From an uncultured Clostridia bacterium (lineage in GTDB: Bacteria; Bacillota; Clostridia; Christensenellales; Aristaeellaceae), in the NCBI GenBank assembly GCA_934675735.1, contig CAKURR010000015.1, positions 1-58,391 of the forward strand: a stretch of 58,391 nucleotides of DNA, given 5' to 3'. Within the stretch, counting starts at the first letter, position 1, and the number at the start of each line of letters is the position of its first letter. The position numbers were made by a program, and so were the translations under genes. Under the pieces are notes generated by a model. It saw only the letters and a program-made list of their open reading frames with translations, was not told where the DNA came from and did no database searches. Below are positions 42,368 through 50,071 of this stretch, one piece after another.

Positions 42368-43306
42368 ATGCGCCCGGGAAAAAAGACGCGCCGCAGCGGC
42401 GGCGACAACAGCTACTGGACGTCGTATTCGGATATGATGGCGGGCATGCTGTTCGTCTTTGCGCTGATTCTGTTCGCGGCGGTGTATCAGCTGGTGGATT
42501 TGCAGCAGAAAAAGACGGTCGAGCTGCAAACCAAGGAGGCACAGCTTTCCACCCAGCAGAGTCTGCTTATCGATCAGGAGGCCGAGCTGAAGGACAAAGA
42601 GGAGCTGCTGGCCGCGACGACGCTCGCCTTGCAGCAGCAGCAGCAGGAGCTGGATGAAAACCGTACCGCGCTCACCAGCGCCCAGGAAAGCCTTTCTTTG
42701 CAGCAGAGCAAAATCGAAGAGCAGGCGGCGCTGCTGGCCGCCCAGCAGGCGCAAATCGACAAGCTTGTCGGCCTGAGAAGCCAGATTATCGAGGATTTGC
42801 GCGACAACCTGAGCGATGTGGGCCAGCGCGTGACGGTGGACAGAAAGACCGGCGCGGTGACGTTTGAAAGCTCCGTGCTCTTTGATACGGGCAAGAACGA
42901 AATCAAGGATGCGGGCAAGGCGGCGCTGAATTCGTGCATTCCGGTGTATATCCACACACTGCTCAGCGACGAATATCGGGATTATGTGGGTGAAATCATC
43001 GTCGAGGGACATACTGATACCACGGGCCAATACCTCAACAATCTGGCGCTGTCGCAGCAGCGCGCGCTGGCCGTGGCGACCTATTGCCTGAGCGACGAGA
43101 TGACGGGCCTGAGCTACACGGATAAGGAGACCTTCAAATCCATCCTGACGGCGAACGGCCGCGCGGACGCCGACCCGATTTACAACGCCGACGGCACGGT
43201 GGATATGGACGCGTCCCGCCGCGTGGTGATTAAGTTCCGCATGAAGGATTCCGATATGATTGACCAGATGAGCGCGATTCTGGAAGGCAGCGCGCAGGGG
43301 GAATAA
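42368..43306 (+). CDS. MotB/OmpA-type peptidoglycan-binding motor subunit (ZorB-like)
   Basis: 312 residues. A short basic N-terminus is followed by one transmembrane helix (residues about 22-43) starting YWTSYSDMMAGMLFVFAL. Asp22 is at the position of the proton-carrying Asp of MotB. Residues about 45-140 are a strong coiled coil full of Gln, Glu and Leu. Residues about 155-300 are an OmpA-like peptidoglycan-binding domain (VLFDTGKNEIKDAG, VEGHTDTTG, LALSQQRALAVATYCL). It starts 3 bases after the channel subunit gene. No flagellar genes are nearby, so this is not a flagellar stator. Confidence 0.87.
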   Translation: MRPGKKTRRSGGDNSYWTSYSDMMAGMLFVFALILFAAVYQLVDLQQKKTVELQTKEAQLSTQQSLLIDQEAELKDKEELLAATTLALQQQQQELDENRTALTSAQESLSLQQSKIEEQAALLAAQQAQIDKLVGLRSQIIEDLRDNLSDVGQRVTVDRKTGAVTFESSVLFDTGKNEIKDAGKAALNSCIPVYIHTLLSDEYRDYVGEIIVEGHTDTTGQYLNNLALSQQRALAVATYCLSDEMTGLSYTDKETFKSILTANGRADADPIYNADGTVDMDASRRVVIKFRMKDSDMIDQMSAILEGSAQGE

Positions 43307-43307
43307 C

Positions 43308-43814
43308 GTGGGCAGATTCATGAAAATTCTGGCGATTCTGGCCCTGTTGGCGACGATTGCGGGCGCGGGCGCGGTGCTCTACGGCGTTAACACGCTTGCG
43401 CCGCAGGTCGTGCAGGCGGCGGTCGCGGTGACGCAGGCGCAGAGCGCGGCGGATGTGTTTGACGATATCGCTGCGCGGCTGGAAAACGGCACGTTCGGCG
43501 GCAAGGTGTTCGGCGATACGGATGACCTGCGCGCGGAGGAATGCGCGTTCGTGACCTACACCGTGCGGCTGCAGAACAGGGGCTTCTTTCCGGCGGAGTG
43601 GATTTCGATGGAGCTGGCCGAGCCGAAGGACGGCGACGTGCTCGCCCTGCCGGATGACAGCCGCCATGCGCTGGCCGCGGGCAGCACGGGCGATATGCAG
43701 CTGACCGTGCTCAGGCGCGCGGCGGGGGACGAACAGGTCGATACCGCGCGGACGCTGCGCGTGACCTGCTACGTGTTCGGACGAAAAATCGTCTTTGACG
43801 CAGCTGCCGCCTGA
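43308..43814 (+). CDS. single-pass membrane protein of unknown function in the motor operon
   Basis: 168 residues starting at GTG 43308, with GGGGGA 6 bases upstream and only one base after the previous stop. Residues about 5-28 form a transmembrane helix. The rest is extracytoplasmic and beta-rich, with VTYTVRLQNRGFFPAEWISM near residue 85 suggesting an Ig-like or LEA14-like sandwich. No cysteines pair obviously. I recognise no family. Its strict packing with the motor genes suggests it is an accessory or effector of the same complex. Confidence 0.72.
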   Translation: MGRFMKILAILALLATIAGAGAVLYGVNTLAPQVVQAAVAVTQAQSAADVFDDIAARLENGTFGGKVFGDTDDLRAEECAFVTYTVRLQNRGFFPAEWISMELAEPKDGDVLALPDDSRHALAAGSTGDMQLTVLRRAAGDEQVDTARTLRVTCYVFGRKIVFDAAAA

Positions 43815-43852
43815 CAAAGAAAAAACCGGACGAAATCTGGTGATTTCTGCGC

Positions 43853-43882
43853 TTGAAAGCGCGATAAGGGTTCGTATATAAT
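43853..43882 (+). promoter_or_regulatory. promoter of the MATE gene
   Basis: TTGAAA (43853-43858) is followed after 18 bases by TATAAT (43877-43882). It abuts the terminator hairpin at 43884. Confidence 0.6.
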
Positions 43883-43883
43883 A

Positions 43884-43922
43884 GAAATACGCTTTCCGAG
43901 TCGGGTTAGCGTATTTCTTTTT
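43884..43922 (+). terminator. terminator of the motor operon, overlapping the MATE start site
   Basis: Stem GAAATACGCT/AGCGTATTTC (43884-43893, 43908-43917) is followed by TTTTT. The expected start of the MATE transcript (about 43889) falls inside its 5' arm, so only transcripts from upstream would form the full hairpin. Confidence 0.8.
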
Positions 43923-44023
43923 GCTTTGAACCGGAAGGCGTTTGGCAAGAAATGCGGCGGATTCTGAATTGTTTGTTTTTGAATAAGGCGGGGATTGGGT
44001 CGGCACCCCAAAAGGAGAAGCAT

Positions 44024-45400
44024 ATGACGGAAAAACAGCTGGAAAAGAAGATTGCGGACAGCGGGCGGACGCTGCTGTTTTCCAATGAGGATTTGAAGCG
44101 GCTGATTATCCCGCTGGTCATCGACCAGGTGCTCGTGCGCACGGTCGGCATGGCCGATACGATGATGATTTCTTCCGTCGGTGAAGCGGCGATTTCCGGC
44201 GTGTCGCTGGTGGATATGATTAACATGCTCATCAACGCGATTTTCGCGGCGGTGGCGACGGGCGGCGCGGTCATCGCGTCGCAGTATCTCGGCCATCGCG
44301 ACAGGGAGAAAGCGTGCGAAGCGTCCAGCCAGCTGATGGTGGTGACGGCGGTCTGCGCGCTGTTGTTTACGGTGCTCTCGCTTGCGGCGAGAAAGCCGTT
44401 GCTTTCGCTGCTGTTCGGCCAAATCGACGCGGACGTGATGGAGGCCGCGCTGACCTATCTGACGGTCTCCGCCATCAGCTTCCCGTTCCTTGCGTCGTTT
44501 AACTCCAGCTCGGCGCTGTTCCGCGCAATGAACGATTCCAGAACGCCGACGCTGGTCTCCCTCGGCATGAACGTGATGAACCTCGTCGGCAACTCCATCC
44601 TCATCTTCGGCATGAAGTGGGGTGTCGCGGGCGCGGCGATTTCCACGCTGCTCTCCCGCGTGATGGCGGCGGTGGTGATGTTCATCCTGAGCCTGAACAA
44701 GCACCGTCAGCTGTATGTGCGCTTTGACCAGATGACGCGCTTCCAGCCGACGCTCGTGGGGCAGATTCTCTATATCGGCATCCCAAGCGGCATTGAAAAC
44801 GGCATTTTCGAGCTGGGCCGCATCGTCGTCGTCAGCATGATTTCCACATTCGGCACGGTGCAGATTGCCGCCAACGCCGTGGCCAACAATCTGGACGGCG
44901 TGGGCGTGCTGGCGGGCGCGGCGATGAACCTCGCGATTCTGACGGTCGTGGGGCGCTGCGTCGGCGCGCACGACAACGATCAGGTGCGCTATTACACCCG
45001 CAAGCTGCTCAAGATTGAATACGCGATGATGGTCGCGGTCAACGTTGTGCTGCTGGCCGCCCTGCCGCTGATTCTCAATCTGTACACGCTTTCGCCCGCT
45101 TCCCGCGAGCTGGCGACGCAGCTGGTGTTCATCCACGACGGTTTCGCGATGCTGCTCTGGCCGCTGGCGCTCTCCATGCCCAACGCGCTGCGCGCCGCGA
45201 ACGACGTGAAATTCACGATGGTGCTTTCCATCGGCTCGATGGTCTGCTTCCGCATCGCGCTGAGCTATGTCGTCGGCGTGAAGATGGGTTACGGCGCGCT
45301 GGGCGTGTGGTTCGCGATGCTGGTGGACTGGCTGTTCCGAGCGGTGGTCTACACTTGGCGCTTCGAAAAGGGCAAGTGGGAAAGCATGGCCAGAATTTAA
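44024..45400 (+). CDS. MATE family efflux transporter
   Basis: 458 residues with 12 transmembrane helices in two homologous halves. LIIPLVIDQVLVRTVGMADT followed by MMISSVGEAAISGVSLVDMI is the typical N-terminal MATE stretch, and AANAVANNLDGVGVLAGAAM opens the second half. MATE proteins export cationic drugs, dyes or metabolites using Na+ or H+ gradients; the substrate is unknown. The ATG at 44024 follows AAAGGAG by 5 bases. The next gene has its own consensus promoter, so this is a single-gene unit. Confidence 0.93.
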   Translation: MTEKQLEKKIADSGRTLLFSNEDLKRLIIPLVIDQVLVRTVGMADTMMISSVGEAAISGVSLVDMINMLINAIFAAVATGGAVIASQYLGHRDREKACEASSQLMVVTAVCALLFTVLSLAARKPLLSLLFGQIDADVMEAALTYLTVSAISFPFLASFNSSSALFRAMNDSRTPTLVSLGMNVMNLVGNSILIFGMKWGVAGAAISTLLSRVMAAVVMFILSLNKHRQLYVRFDQMTRFQPTLVGQILYIGIPSGIENGIFELGRIVVVSMISTFGTVQIAANAVANNLDGVGVLAGAAMNLAILTVVGRCVGAHDNDQVRYYTRKLLKIEYAMMVAVNVVLLAALPLILNLYTLSPASRELATQLVFIHDGFAMLLWPLALSMPNALRAANDVKFTMVLSIGSMVCFRIALSYVVGVKMGYGALGVWFAMLVDWLFRAVVYTWRFEKGKWESMARI

Positions 45401-45406
45401 GGCGGA

Positions 45407-45435
45407 TTGACAGAAAAAGAGAACTATCGTATAAT
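45407..45435 (+). promoter_or_regulatory. consensus promoter of the CmpB-like gene
   Basis: TTGACA (45407-45412) is followed after 17 bases by TATAAT (45430-45435). Both are perfect. Its -35 begins 7 bases after the MATE stop. Confidence 0.85.
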
Positions 45436-45466
45436 CGGTTCAGCGAGAAACTCGGGAGGGAATACT

Positions 45467-46501
45467 TTGGCTGAACAAATCAGGGCGATGCTGCTGGAGG
45501 AATACAGCGTCAGCCAATGGGTTTTGTTGTTTTTTCTGTACAGCTTCTGCGGCTGGTGCTGGGAGGTTTTTCTCTATCTGGTGAAGGAGCGCCGGTTCGT
45601 CAACCGCGGCTTTCTGTTTGGGCCGATCCTGCCGATTTACGGCTTCGGTGCGGTCGGTATTCTGCTGACGTGCGTGCCCGTGGAAGGGAACATGGCGCTG
45701 GTGGCGCTGGTCGGCACGATTGCGGCCTCGCTGCTGGAATACGTGACCGGCTTTTTGATGGAATCGATTTTCCACGTGCGCTATTGGGATTATTCTCAAA
45801 GGCCGCTGAACCTGAACGGCTATATCTGCGCGCTCTCCGCGGCGACGTGGGCGGTGTTCTCCGTGGTTATCGTCAGCGTGGTCAATCCGTTCGTGAAGAA
45901 CTATGTCTACATGATTCCGCTGACGATGGCGGATGCGGCGGCCGCGGTGCTCGTGGGCTTCGCCGTGGTGGATACGTGCTTCGCCGTTCGCCGCGCCCTC
46001 GACCTGCGCGCGCTGCTTGAATCGATGGAGCGCTACGCCAAGGAATTGCAGGCCCTGCACGGCGGGCTGGATTCCATCAACGAGCATGTCAGCGGCATGA
46101 TTCGCGATTTTGCCGCCCATGTGGACAGCAAGCAGGAGGAGTTTGCCGCTAACGCCAAGCGCGTGACCGCCGCGCGCGACCGCGTCCGCGAGATGATGGA
46201 TCAGAAGCGGATCAGTTTGGAGGACGGCGCGAAGGAGCGCTTTGCCAACTTTGAACGCATCCTCAACGAAGCGGCGAGCTATCTGCCGGATGTGAGCGCC
46301 CTGCGCAATGAAGTGGCGGAAGCCAAGGCCAAATACGACCGCCAGAGCGAAGAACTGCGCAAGATCCGCGAACGCCGCCTGCTGCGCGCCGAGCACGCGC
46401 TGCGCAACAACCCGACTGCCGCGTCCAGACGGCATAAAGGGCCGTTTGAGCAGCTCAAGCGCATTCAGCAGCGCGACGAAGAAAAAAAGCACAGCGCATA
46501 A
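45467..46501 (+). CDS. CmpB-type putative ABC transporter membrane protein
   Basis: 344 residues. Five or six transmembrane helices lie in residues about 15-190. FFLYSFCGWCWEVFLYLVKE, the NRGFLFGPILPIYGFGA segment and the YWDYSQRPLNLNGYICA segment are signatures of the clostridial CmpB (ABC_trans_CmpB) family. Residues about 195-330 are a long coiled coil. I place the start at TTG 45467, after GGGAGGG and downstream of a perfect promoter; an in-frame TTG at 45407 is the promoter's own -35. No ATPase partner is adjacent. Function of the family is unknown. Confidence 0.82.
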   Translation: MAEQIRAMLLEEYSVSQWVLLFFLYSFCGWCWEVFLYLVKERRFVNRGFLFGPILPIYGFGAVGILLTCVPVEGNMALVALVGTIAASLLEYVTGFLMESIFHVRYWDYSQRPLNLNGYICALSAATWAVFSVVIVSVVNPFVKNYVYMIPLTMADAAAAVLVGFAVVDTCFAVRRALDLRALLESMERYAKELQALHGGLDSINEHVSGMIRDFAAHVDSKQEEFAANAKRVTAARDRVREMMDQKRISLEDGAKERFANFERILNEAASYLPDVSALRNEVAEAKAKYDRQSEELRKIRERRLLRAEHALRNNPTAASRRHKGPFEQLKRIQQRDEEKKHSA

Positions 46502-46585
46502 TCACGCACACGCCTCCCGAACGGGCATAACGTGGAATCGTGAGGAATTTCCCTCATGAGACCAGCCCAAGGAGGCGTGTGTTTT

Positions 46586-47410
46586 ATGTCATTTTACAGC
46601 TATAAAAACAGTGGCTCGACACACTGTCCCTGCAATTTGAACGGCAGCGAAGTGCTCAGCGGCCTGAACGAAAAAATCTGCATTCAGGTGCAGCGGGTCT
46701 ACGACAGCTGCCTGATGCAGGAGCAGCTCAAGGAGCAGAAGGTGACGCTGCTCAGCTACGGCCTTGTGCCCACCGGTAACGGCCCGAACGGCGAGGAAAA
46801 CGCCAACACCCAGCCGAACATGCCGATTACCTTTGAAAGCTGCCGCTCGACCTCGACGGAAGGCGTAATTCGCAACCTGTCGGTGGAGCGCCTGTGCGAC
46901 AGGCCGTGCTTTGGCCGCGTGCGCTGCCAGATTGACGTGCCCATCGACATTCTGTTTACGGATGCATCCTGCCGCGAATACATCGGGCGGGGCATGGTGA
47001 CGGTGGACCGCGACGTGCTGCTCTCTATTCCGGATGAATCCATCGTGCCGTATAACATCGAATCGATGGTTTCCGCCATCTGCGTATCCGGTACATATCT
47101 GCGCAACAACGTGTTTGAACTGGAAATCTGCGTGACCGTGGTGCTCAAAGTGCTGGCGAAGGTCGAGATTCTCGTGCCGAGCTACGGCTACTGCGAAGTG
47201 CCGCCGTGCGAAGAGTTTGCGGACTCGGTGTGCGATGAATTTTTCTCCCTCCCGCTTTTCCCGCAGGCGGTCTGCGACGAGGACTCCCTCCGCGCGCGGA
47301 ATGTCAGCTGCACGTGCGGCAACTACACCAGCTCCACGGGGTTGGGCTGTGCCTCGACGACGGCGGGCGTGGGCTGCGTCGGCGCGTGCGGATGCGGCTG
47401 CAACCGATAA
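46586..47410 (+). CDS. cysteine-rich protein, possible spore coat component
   Basis: 274 residues with no signal peptide. Cysteines occur throughout (CPCNLNG near residue 15, CRSTS, CDRPCFGRVRCQ) and cluster at the end (SCTCGN, CASTTAGVGC, ACGCGCNR). The middle (LRNNVFELEICVTVVLKVLA) is beta-rich and reminiscent of clostridial coat-like proteins with repeated sandwich domains. The ATG at 46586 follows AAGGAGG. It lies directly before spoIIP and sigG. A coat role is inferred from composition and position only. Confidence 0.72.
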   Translation: MSFYSYKNSGSTHCPCNLNGSEVLSGLNEKICIQVQRVYDSCLMQEQLKEQKVTLLSYGLVPTGNGPNGEENANTQPNMPITFESCRSTSTEGVIRNLSVERLCDRPCFGRVRCQIDVPIDILFTDASCREYIGRGMVTVDRDVLLSIPDESIVPYNIESMVSAICVSGTYLRNNVFELEICVTVVLKVLAKVEILVPSYGYCEVPPCEEFADSVCDEFFSLPLFPQAVCDEDSLRARNVSCTCGNYTSSTGLGCASTTAGVGCVGACGCGCNR

Positions 47411-47433
47411 ATCCATTTCAACCAACGAAAAAG

Positions 47434-47464
47434 GCGGCGCTTCCAAGGCGGGAGCGCCGCTTTT
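47434..47464 (+). terminator. terminator after the Cys-rich gene
   Basis: GCGGCGCTTCC pairs with GGAGCGCCGC (one bulge, 47434-47444, 47451-47460). TTTTA follows. Confidence 0.8.
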
Positions 47465-47552
47465 ATCGCGCAAGGGGGGGAGGGCTGTTCAGGCATGCCG
47501 CGGGAGGGGTGTTCATAGATTGTAAGGACATGGACGGCGGGGAGGGAGCGGC

Positions 47553-48356
47553 ATGCGGAAACGGGGCAGAATCGGGCTGGCGGCGCTCGTGCTGGCGCTG
47601 GCGGGCGGCGGGGTATACGCCGAAATCGACAGGCTTCGGCCGCCGCTGGTCATCCGCGTGGCGGCGCAGCAGCAGGAGGAGACCGTGCAGGCCGCCGCGC
47701 AGGAGGACGCACCGCGCATTTTGATTTACCATACGCATACCTATGAGGCGTACGAGACGACGGAGACGGAGACCTACACGCCGACGGAGAAGTGGCGCAC
47801 GCGCGACGAGCAATATAACATGGTCGCGGTGGGGGACGCGCTGGCGCGGGAGCTGACGGCGCGCGGGTTTATCGTCGTACACGACACGACGGCGTTCGAG
47901 CCGCCGAACCTCTCCACGGCGTATACGCGGTCGCTGGAAATGCTCAAGGCGCGGCTGGATGCGGGCGAGCATTACGACTACTGGCTCGACGTGCATCGCG
48001 ACGCGTACAGCGGGGCATACAACGGCGGGAACGGCGTAGAGGTGGACGGGCAGAGCGTCGCGCACGTGATGCTGCTGGTTGGCAAGGGCACAGGCGCAAC
48101 GGGCGCGGGCTTTGACGAGCGGCCTGACTGGCCGAAGAACCTCGCGCTGGCGCAGGCAATCACGGACGCGGCAAACGCGCTTGCGCCGGGCCTCTGCCGC
48201 GAGGTGAAAATCAAGAACGGGCGCTTCAACCAGCATGTCTCTGCGGGCGCGCTGCTCATCGAAATCGGCAACAACCGCAACACGCTCTCCGAAGCGCTGG
48301 CGGCGTGCCCGATTGTGGCGGAAGCCCTCGCGCGGGTGTATCGGGCGGGCAATTAG
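47553..48356 (+). CDS. spoIIP: stage II sporulation protein P
   Basis: 267 residues. An N-terminal membrane anchor (residues about 8-24) precedes the SpoIIP amidase/endopeptidase domain. RILIYHTHTYEAY near residue 55 carries the metal-binding His, DYWLDVHRDAYSG the later His/Asp, and LIEIGNNRNTLSEA the Glu region. SpoIIP acts with SpoIID at the engulfing membrane to cut peptidoglycan. It is shorter than the roughly 400-residue Bacillus protein. Its stop overlaps the stop of convergent sigG by 4 bases. Confidence 0.92.
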   Translation: MRKRGRIGLAALVLALAGGGVYAEIDRLRPPLVIRVAAQQQEETVQAAAQEDAPRILIYHTHTYEAYETTETETYTPTEKWRTRDEQYNMVAVGDALARELTARGFIVVHDTTAFEPPNLSTAYTRSLEMLKARLDAGEHYDYWLDVHRDAYSGAYNGGNGVEVDGQSVAHVMLLVGKGTGATGAGFDERPDWPKNLALAQAITDAANALAPGLCREVKIKNGRFNQHVSAGALLIEIGNNRNTLSEALAACPIVAEALARVYRAGN

Positions 48357-49126
48357 ACCAGCTTGCGCATGTGGCTGAGCGCCGCTTTTTCCAGACGGGA
48401 GACCTGGGCCTGACTGATGCCGATTTCGCCCGCAACCTCCATCTGCGTGCGGCCCTGAAAGAAGCGAAGGCTCAAAATGCGCTGTTCGCGGTTGCTCAGG
48501 CGCGCCATGGCCTCGCGGATGGCGATGTTTTGCAGCCAGTTTTCCGCGCTGACGTTGTCGTCGCGCACTTGGTCGCCGATGGTCAGCGCGTCCGCGCCTT
48601 CGCCGCCGATGGGCTCGCAGAGGCTGACGGGGTCTTGAATGGCTTCCAGCGCAAGGGCGACGTCCTCCTCCGAAAGCTCGAGCTTTCGGGCGATTTCCTG
48701 CACGTTCGGCTCGCGGCCCAGCTCGGTTTGCAGCCTGTCGCGCGCGGCGAGCGCCTTATACGCGATATCGCGGAGCGAACGGCTCACGCGGATGGCGTTG
48801 TTATCCCGCAGATAGCGCCGAATTTCGCCGATAATCATCGGCACGGCATAGGTGGAGAAGCGCACGTTCTGCGTCACATCAAAATGGTCGAGCGCCTTAA
48901 TCAGCCCGATGCAGCCGACCTGAAACAGGTCGTCCACATTTTCGCCGCGGTGGTGAAAGCGCTGCAATACGCTGAGCACCAGCCGCAGATTGCCGCGGAT
49001 AAATTCCTCTCGCGCCTGCAAATCCCCGCCGTGAACGAGGGGAAAGAGCTGCCGCATGCGTTCGTTGCTGATGACGGGGAGCGTGGAGGTATCCACGCCG
49101 CAGATTTCAACTTTGCCGATAGCCAT
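48353..49126 (-). CDS. sigG: RNA polymerase sporulation sigma factor SigG
   Basis: 257 residues, the standard SigG length. The N-terminus KVEICGVDTSTLPVISN is diagnostic for SigG and is the segment bound by inhibitors. Region 2 (residues about 45-115) has LVLSVLQRFHHRGENVDDLF and FSTYAVPMIIGEIRRYLRD, and region 4 at the end has LSLRFFQGRTQMEVAGEIG. It drives late forespore genes. GGGAGG precedes the ATG. A promoter with SigF/SigG character lies upstream (49156-49185), which suggests autoregulation. Confidence 0.96.
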   Translation of the reverse strand: MAIGKVEICGVDTSTLPVISNERMRQLFPLVHGGDLQAREEFIRGNLRLVLSVLQRFHHRGENVDDLFQVGCIGLIKALDHFDVTQNVRFSTYAVPMIIGEIRRYLRDNNAIRVSRSLRDIAYKALAARDRLQTELGREPNVQEIARKLELSEEDVALALEAIQDPVSLCEPIGGEGADALTIGDQVRDDNVSAENWLQNIAIREAMARLSNREQRILSLRFFQGRTQMEVAGEIGISQAQVSRLEKAALSHMRKLV

Positions 49127-49155
49127 ATCGTCGCCTCCCTTGCCTTTCTACAGGG

Positions 49156-49185
49156 CATTATGACGGCGGCGGCGGGAAAATATTC
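49156..49185 (-). promoter_or_regulatory. SigF/SigG-type promoter of sigG
   Basis: On the minus strand GAATA (49181-49185) is followed after 18 bases by CATAATG (49156-49162). This is close to the forespore consensus GNATR-N17/18-CATNNTA. Confidence 0.55.
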
Positions 49186-49249
49186 TCCCCGAAGGCGGTT
49201 ATATTTGGGCGTATGCCGCATAGACGCAGAACCGAAAGGCGGGAAAAAC

Positions 49250-49474
49250 ATGACATTTTCGGAGCTAAAAAAGAAGGATATCATCTGCATCGCCGACGGG
49301 CGGCTGGTCGGGCGCGCGTGCGATTTGGCGCTGGACCCCGCGACGGGGCAGACACTGGGGCTGATTGTCTGCACGGGGGGATGCGGCTTTCTGCGCGGCG
49401 AAAAAGACCGGATGGAAATCCCCTGGCGGCAGATTGCCTGCATCGGCGACGACGTGATTCTGGTTTCGACTTAA
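49250..49474 (+). CDS. YlmC/YmxH family PRC-barrel sporulation protein
   Basis: 74 residues forming a single PRC-barrel-like domain: FSELKKKDIICIADGRLVGR, an ALDPATGQTLGLIV segment, and the IPWRQIACIGDDVILV end. This size and pattern match the YlmC/YmxH proteins common in spore formers next to sigG. Here the gene is divergent from sigG rather than downstream. The ATG at 49250 follows GGCGGG; longer in-frame starts run through the sigG leader and lack binding sites. Molecular role unknown. Confidence 0.88.
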   Translation: MTFSELKKKDIICIADGRLVGRACDLALDPATGQTLGLIVCTGGCGFLRGEKDRMEIPWRQIACIGDDVILVST

Positions 49475-49480
49475 AAAGGG

Positions 49481-49509
49481 TTTACCTTTTCGGGGCAAGC
49501 AGGTATAAT
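49481..49509 (+). promoter_or_regulatory. promoter of nrdR
   Basis: TTTACC (49481-49486) is followed after 17 bases by TATAAT (49504-49509). Confidence 0.62.
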
Positions 49510-49556
49510 GAACGAATGAAAAAAGCAAAAATTTTCAAAAAGAGGGGTAAATCGAC

Positions 49557-50024
49557 ATGAAGTGCATATACTGTAATTGTACGGAGAGCCGCGTGGTGGA
49601 TTCGCGGCCGACGGAGGACGGTGCGATTCGCCGCCGCCGCGAGTGCGAAGAATGCAAACGGAGGTTCACGACCTATGAAAAAATCGAGATGCTGCCGGTA
49701 TTGGTGGTAAAAAAAGACAAGCGGCGCGAACAGTTTGATGCAGCAAAGGTGCGCAGCGGTATCATCAAGGCCTGCGAAAAGCGGCCCGTTCCGCTGGAGG
49801 AAATCGAGAAGCTGGTGCGCCGCGTGGAAACGAGCGTCTGCCAACAGCCGGAGGAGGAGGTGACCACCGAGCAGATCGGCCGCATGGTGATGGACGGATT
49901 AAAAGAACTGGACGAGGTGGCCTACATCCGCTTCGCTTCGGTCTATCGCCAGTTTAAGGATGTTCAGTCGTTCATGGAGGAGCTTCAGCTTCTGCTGGAC
50001 AGCCAGAAAAAACCGAACGAATAA
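49557..50024 (+). CDS. nrdR: transcriptional repressor NrdR
   Basis: 155 residues. An N-terminal zinc ribbon (CIYC near residue 3 and CEEC near residue 31) with the conserved VVDSRPTEDG between them binds DNA at NrdR boxes. The ATP-cone domain (residues about 46-140) begins VLVVKKDKRREQFD and senses ATP/dATP. It represses ribonucleotide reductase genes, none of which are in the window. GAGGGG precedes the ATG by 8 bases. The SigG-type promoter of spoIVB overlaps its stop codon. Confidence 0.96.
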   Translation: MKCIYCNCTESRVVDSRPTEDGAIRRRRECEECKRRFTTYEKIEMLPVLVVKKDKRREQFDAAKVRSGIIKACEKRPVPLEEIEKLVRRVETSVCQQPEEEVTTEQIGRMVMDGLKELDEVAYIRFASVYRQFKDVQSFMEELQLLLDSQKKPNE

Positions 50025-50048
50025 ATTCAAGCGGGAATCATCATGCTA
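50019..50048 (+). promoter_or_regulatory. SigF/SigG-type promoter of spoIVB
   Basis: GAATA (50019-50023) is followed after 18 bases by CATGCTA (50042-50048). This is a full match to the forespore consensus GNATR-N17/18-CATNNTA, 23 bases before the spoIVB ATG, and fits the known SigF/SigG control of spoIVB. Confidence 0.72.
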
Positions 50049-50071
50049 AGCGCCGAAACGGAGGCTTTGGC

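Noticed and set aside
40805..43306. Flagellar MotAB stator
   Set aside because: The channel subunit has a very long cytoplasmic tail and there are no flagellar or chemotaxis genes nearby.
40805..43814. Complete Zorya defence system
   Set aside because: Only ZorA- and ZorB-like subunits are present; no helicase, nuclease or other known Zorya effector occurs in the window, so the operon is reported as ZorAB-like only.
45407..45466. N-terminal extension of the CmpB-like protein from TTG 45407
   Set aside because: That TTG is the -35 hexamer of a perfect promoter, so it would not be transcribed from it; GGGAGGG before TTG 45467 marks the start.
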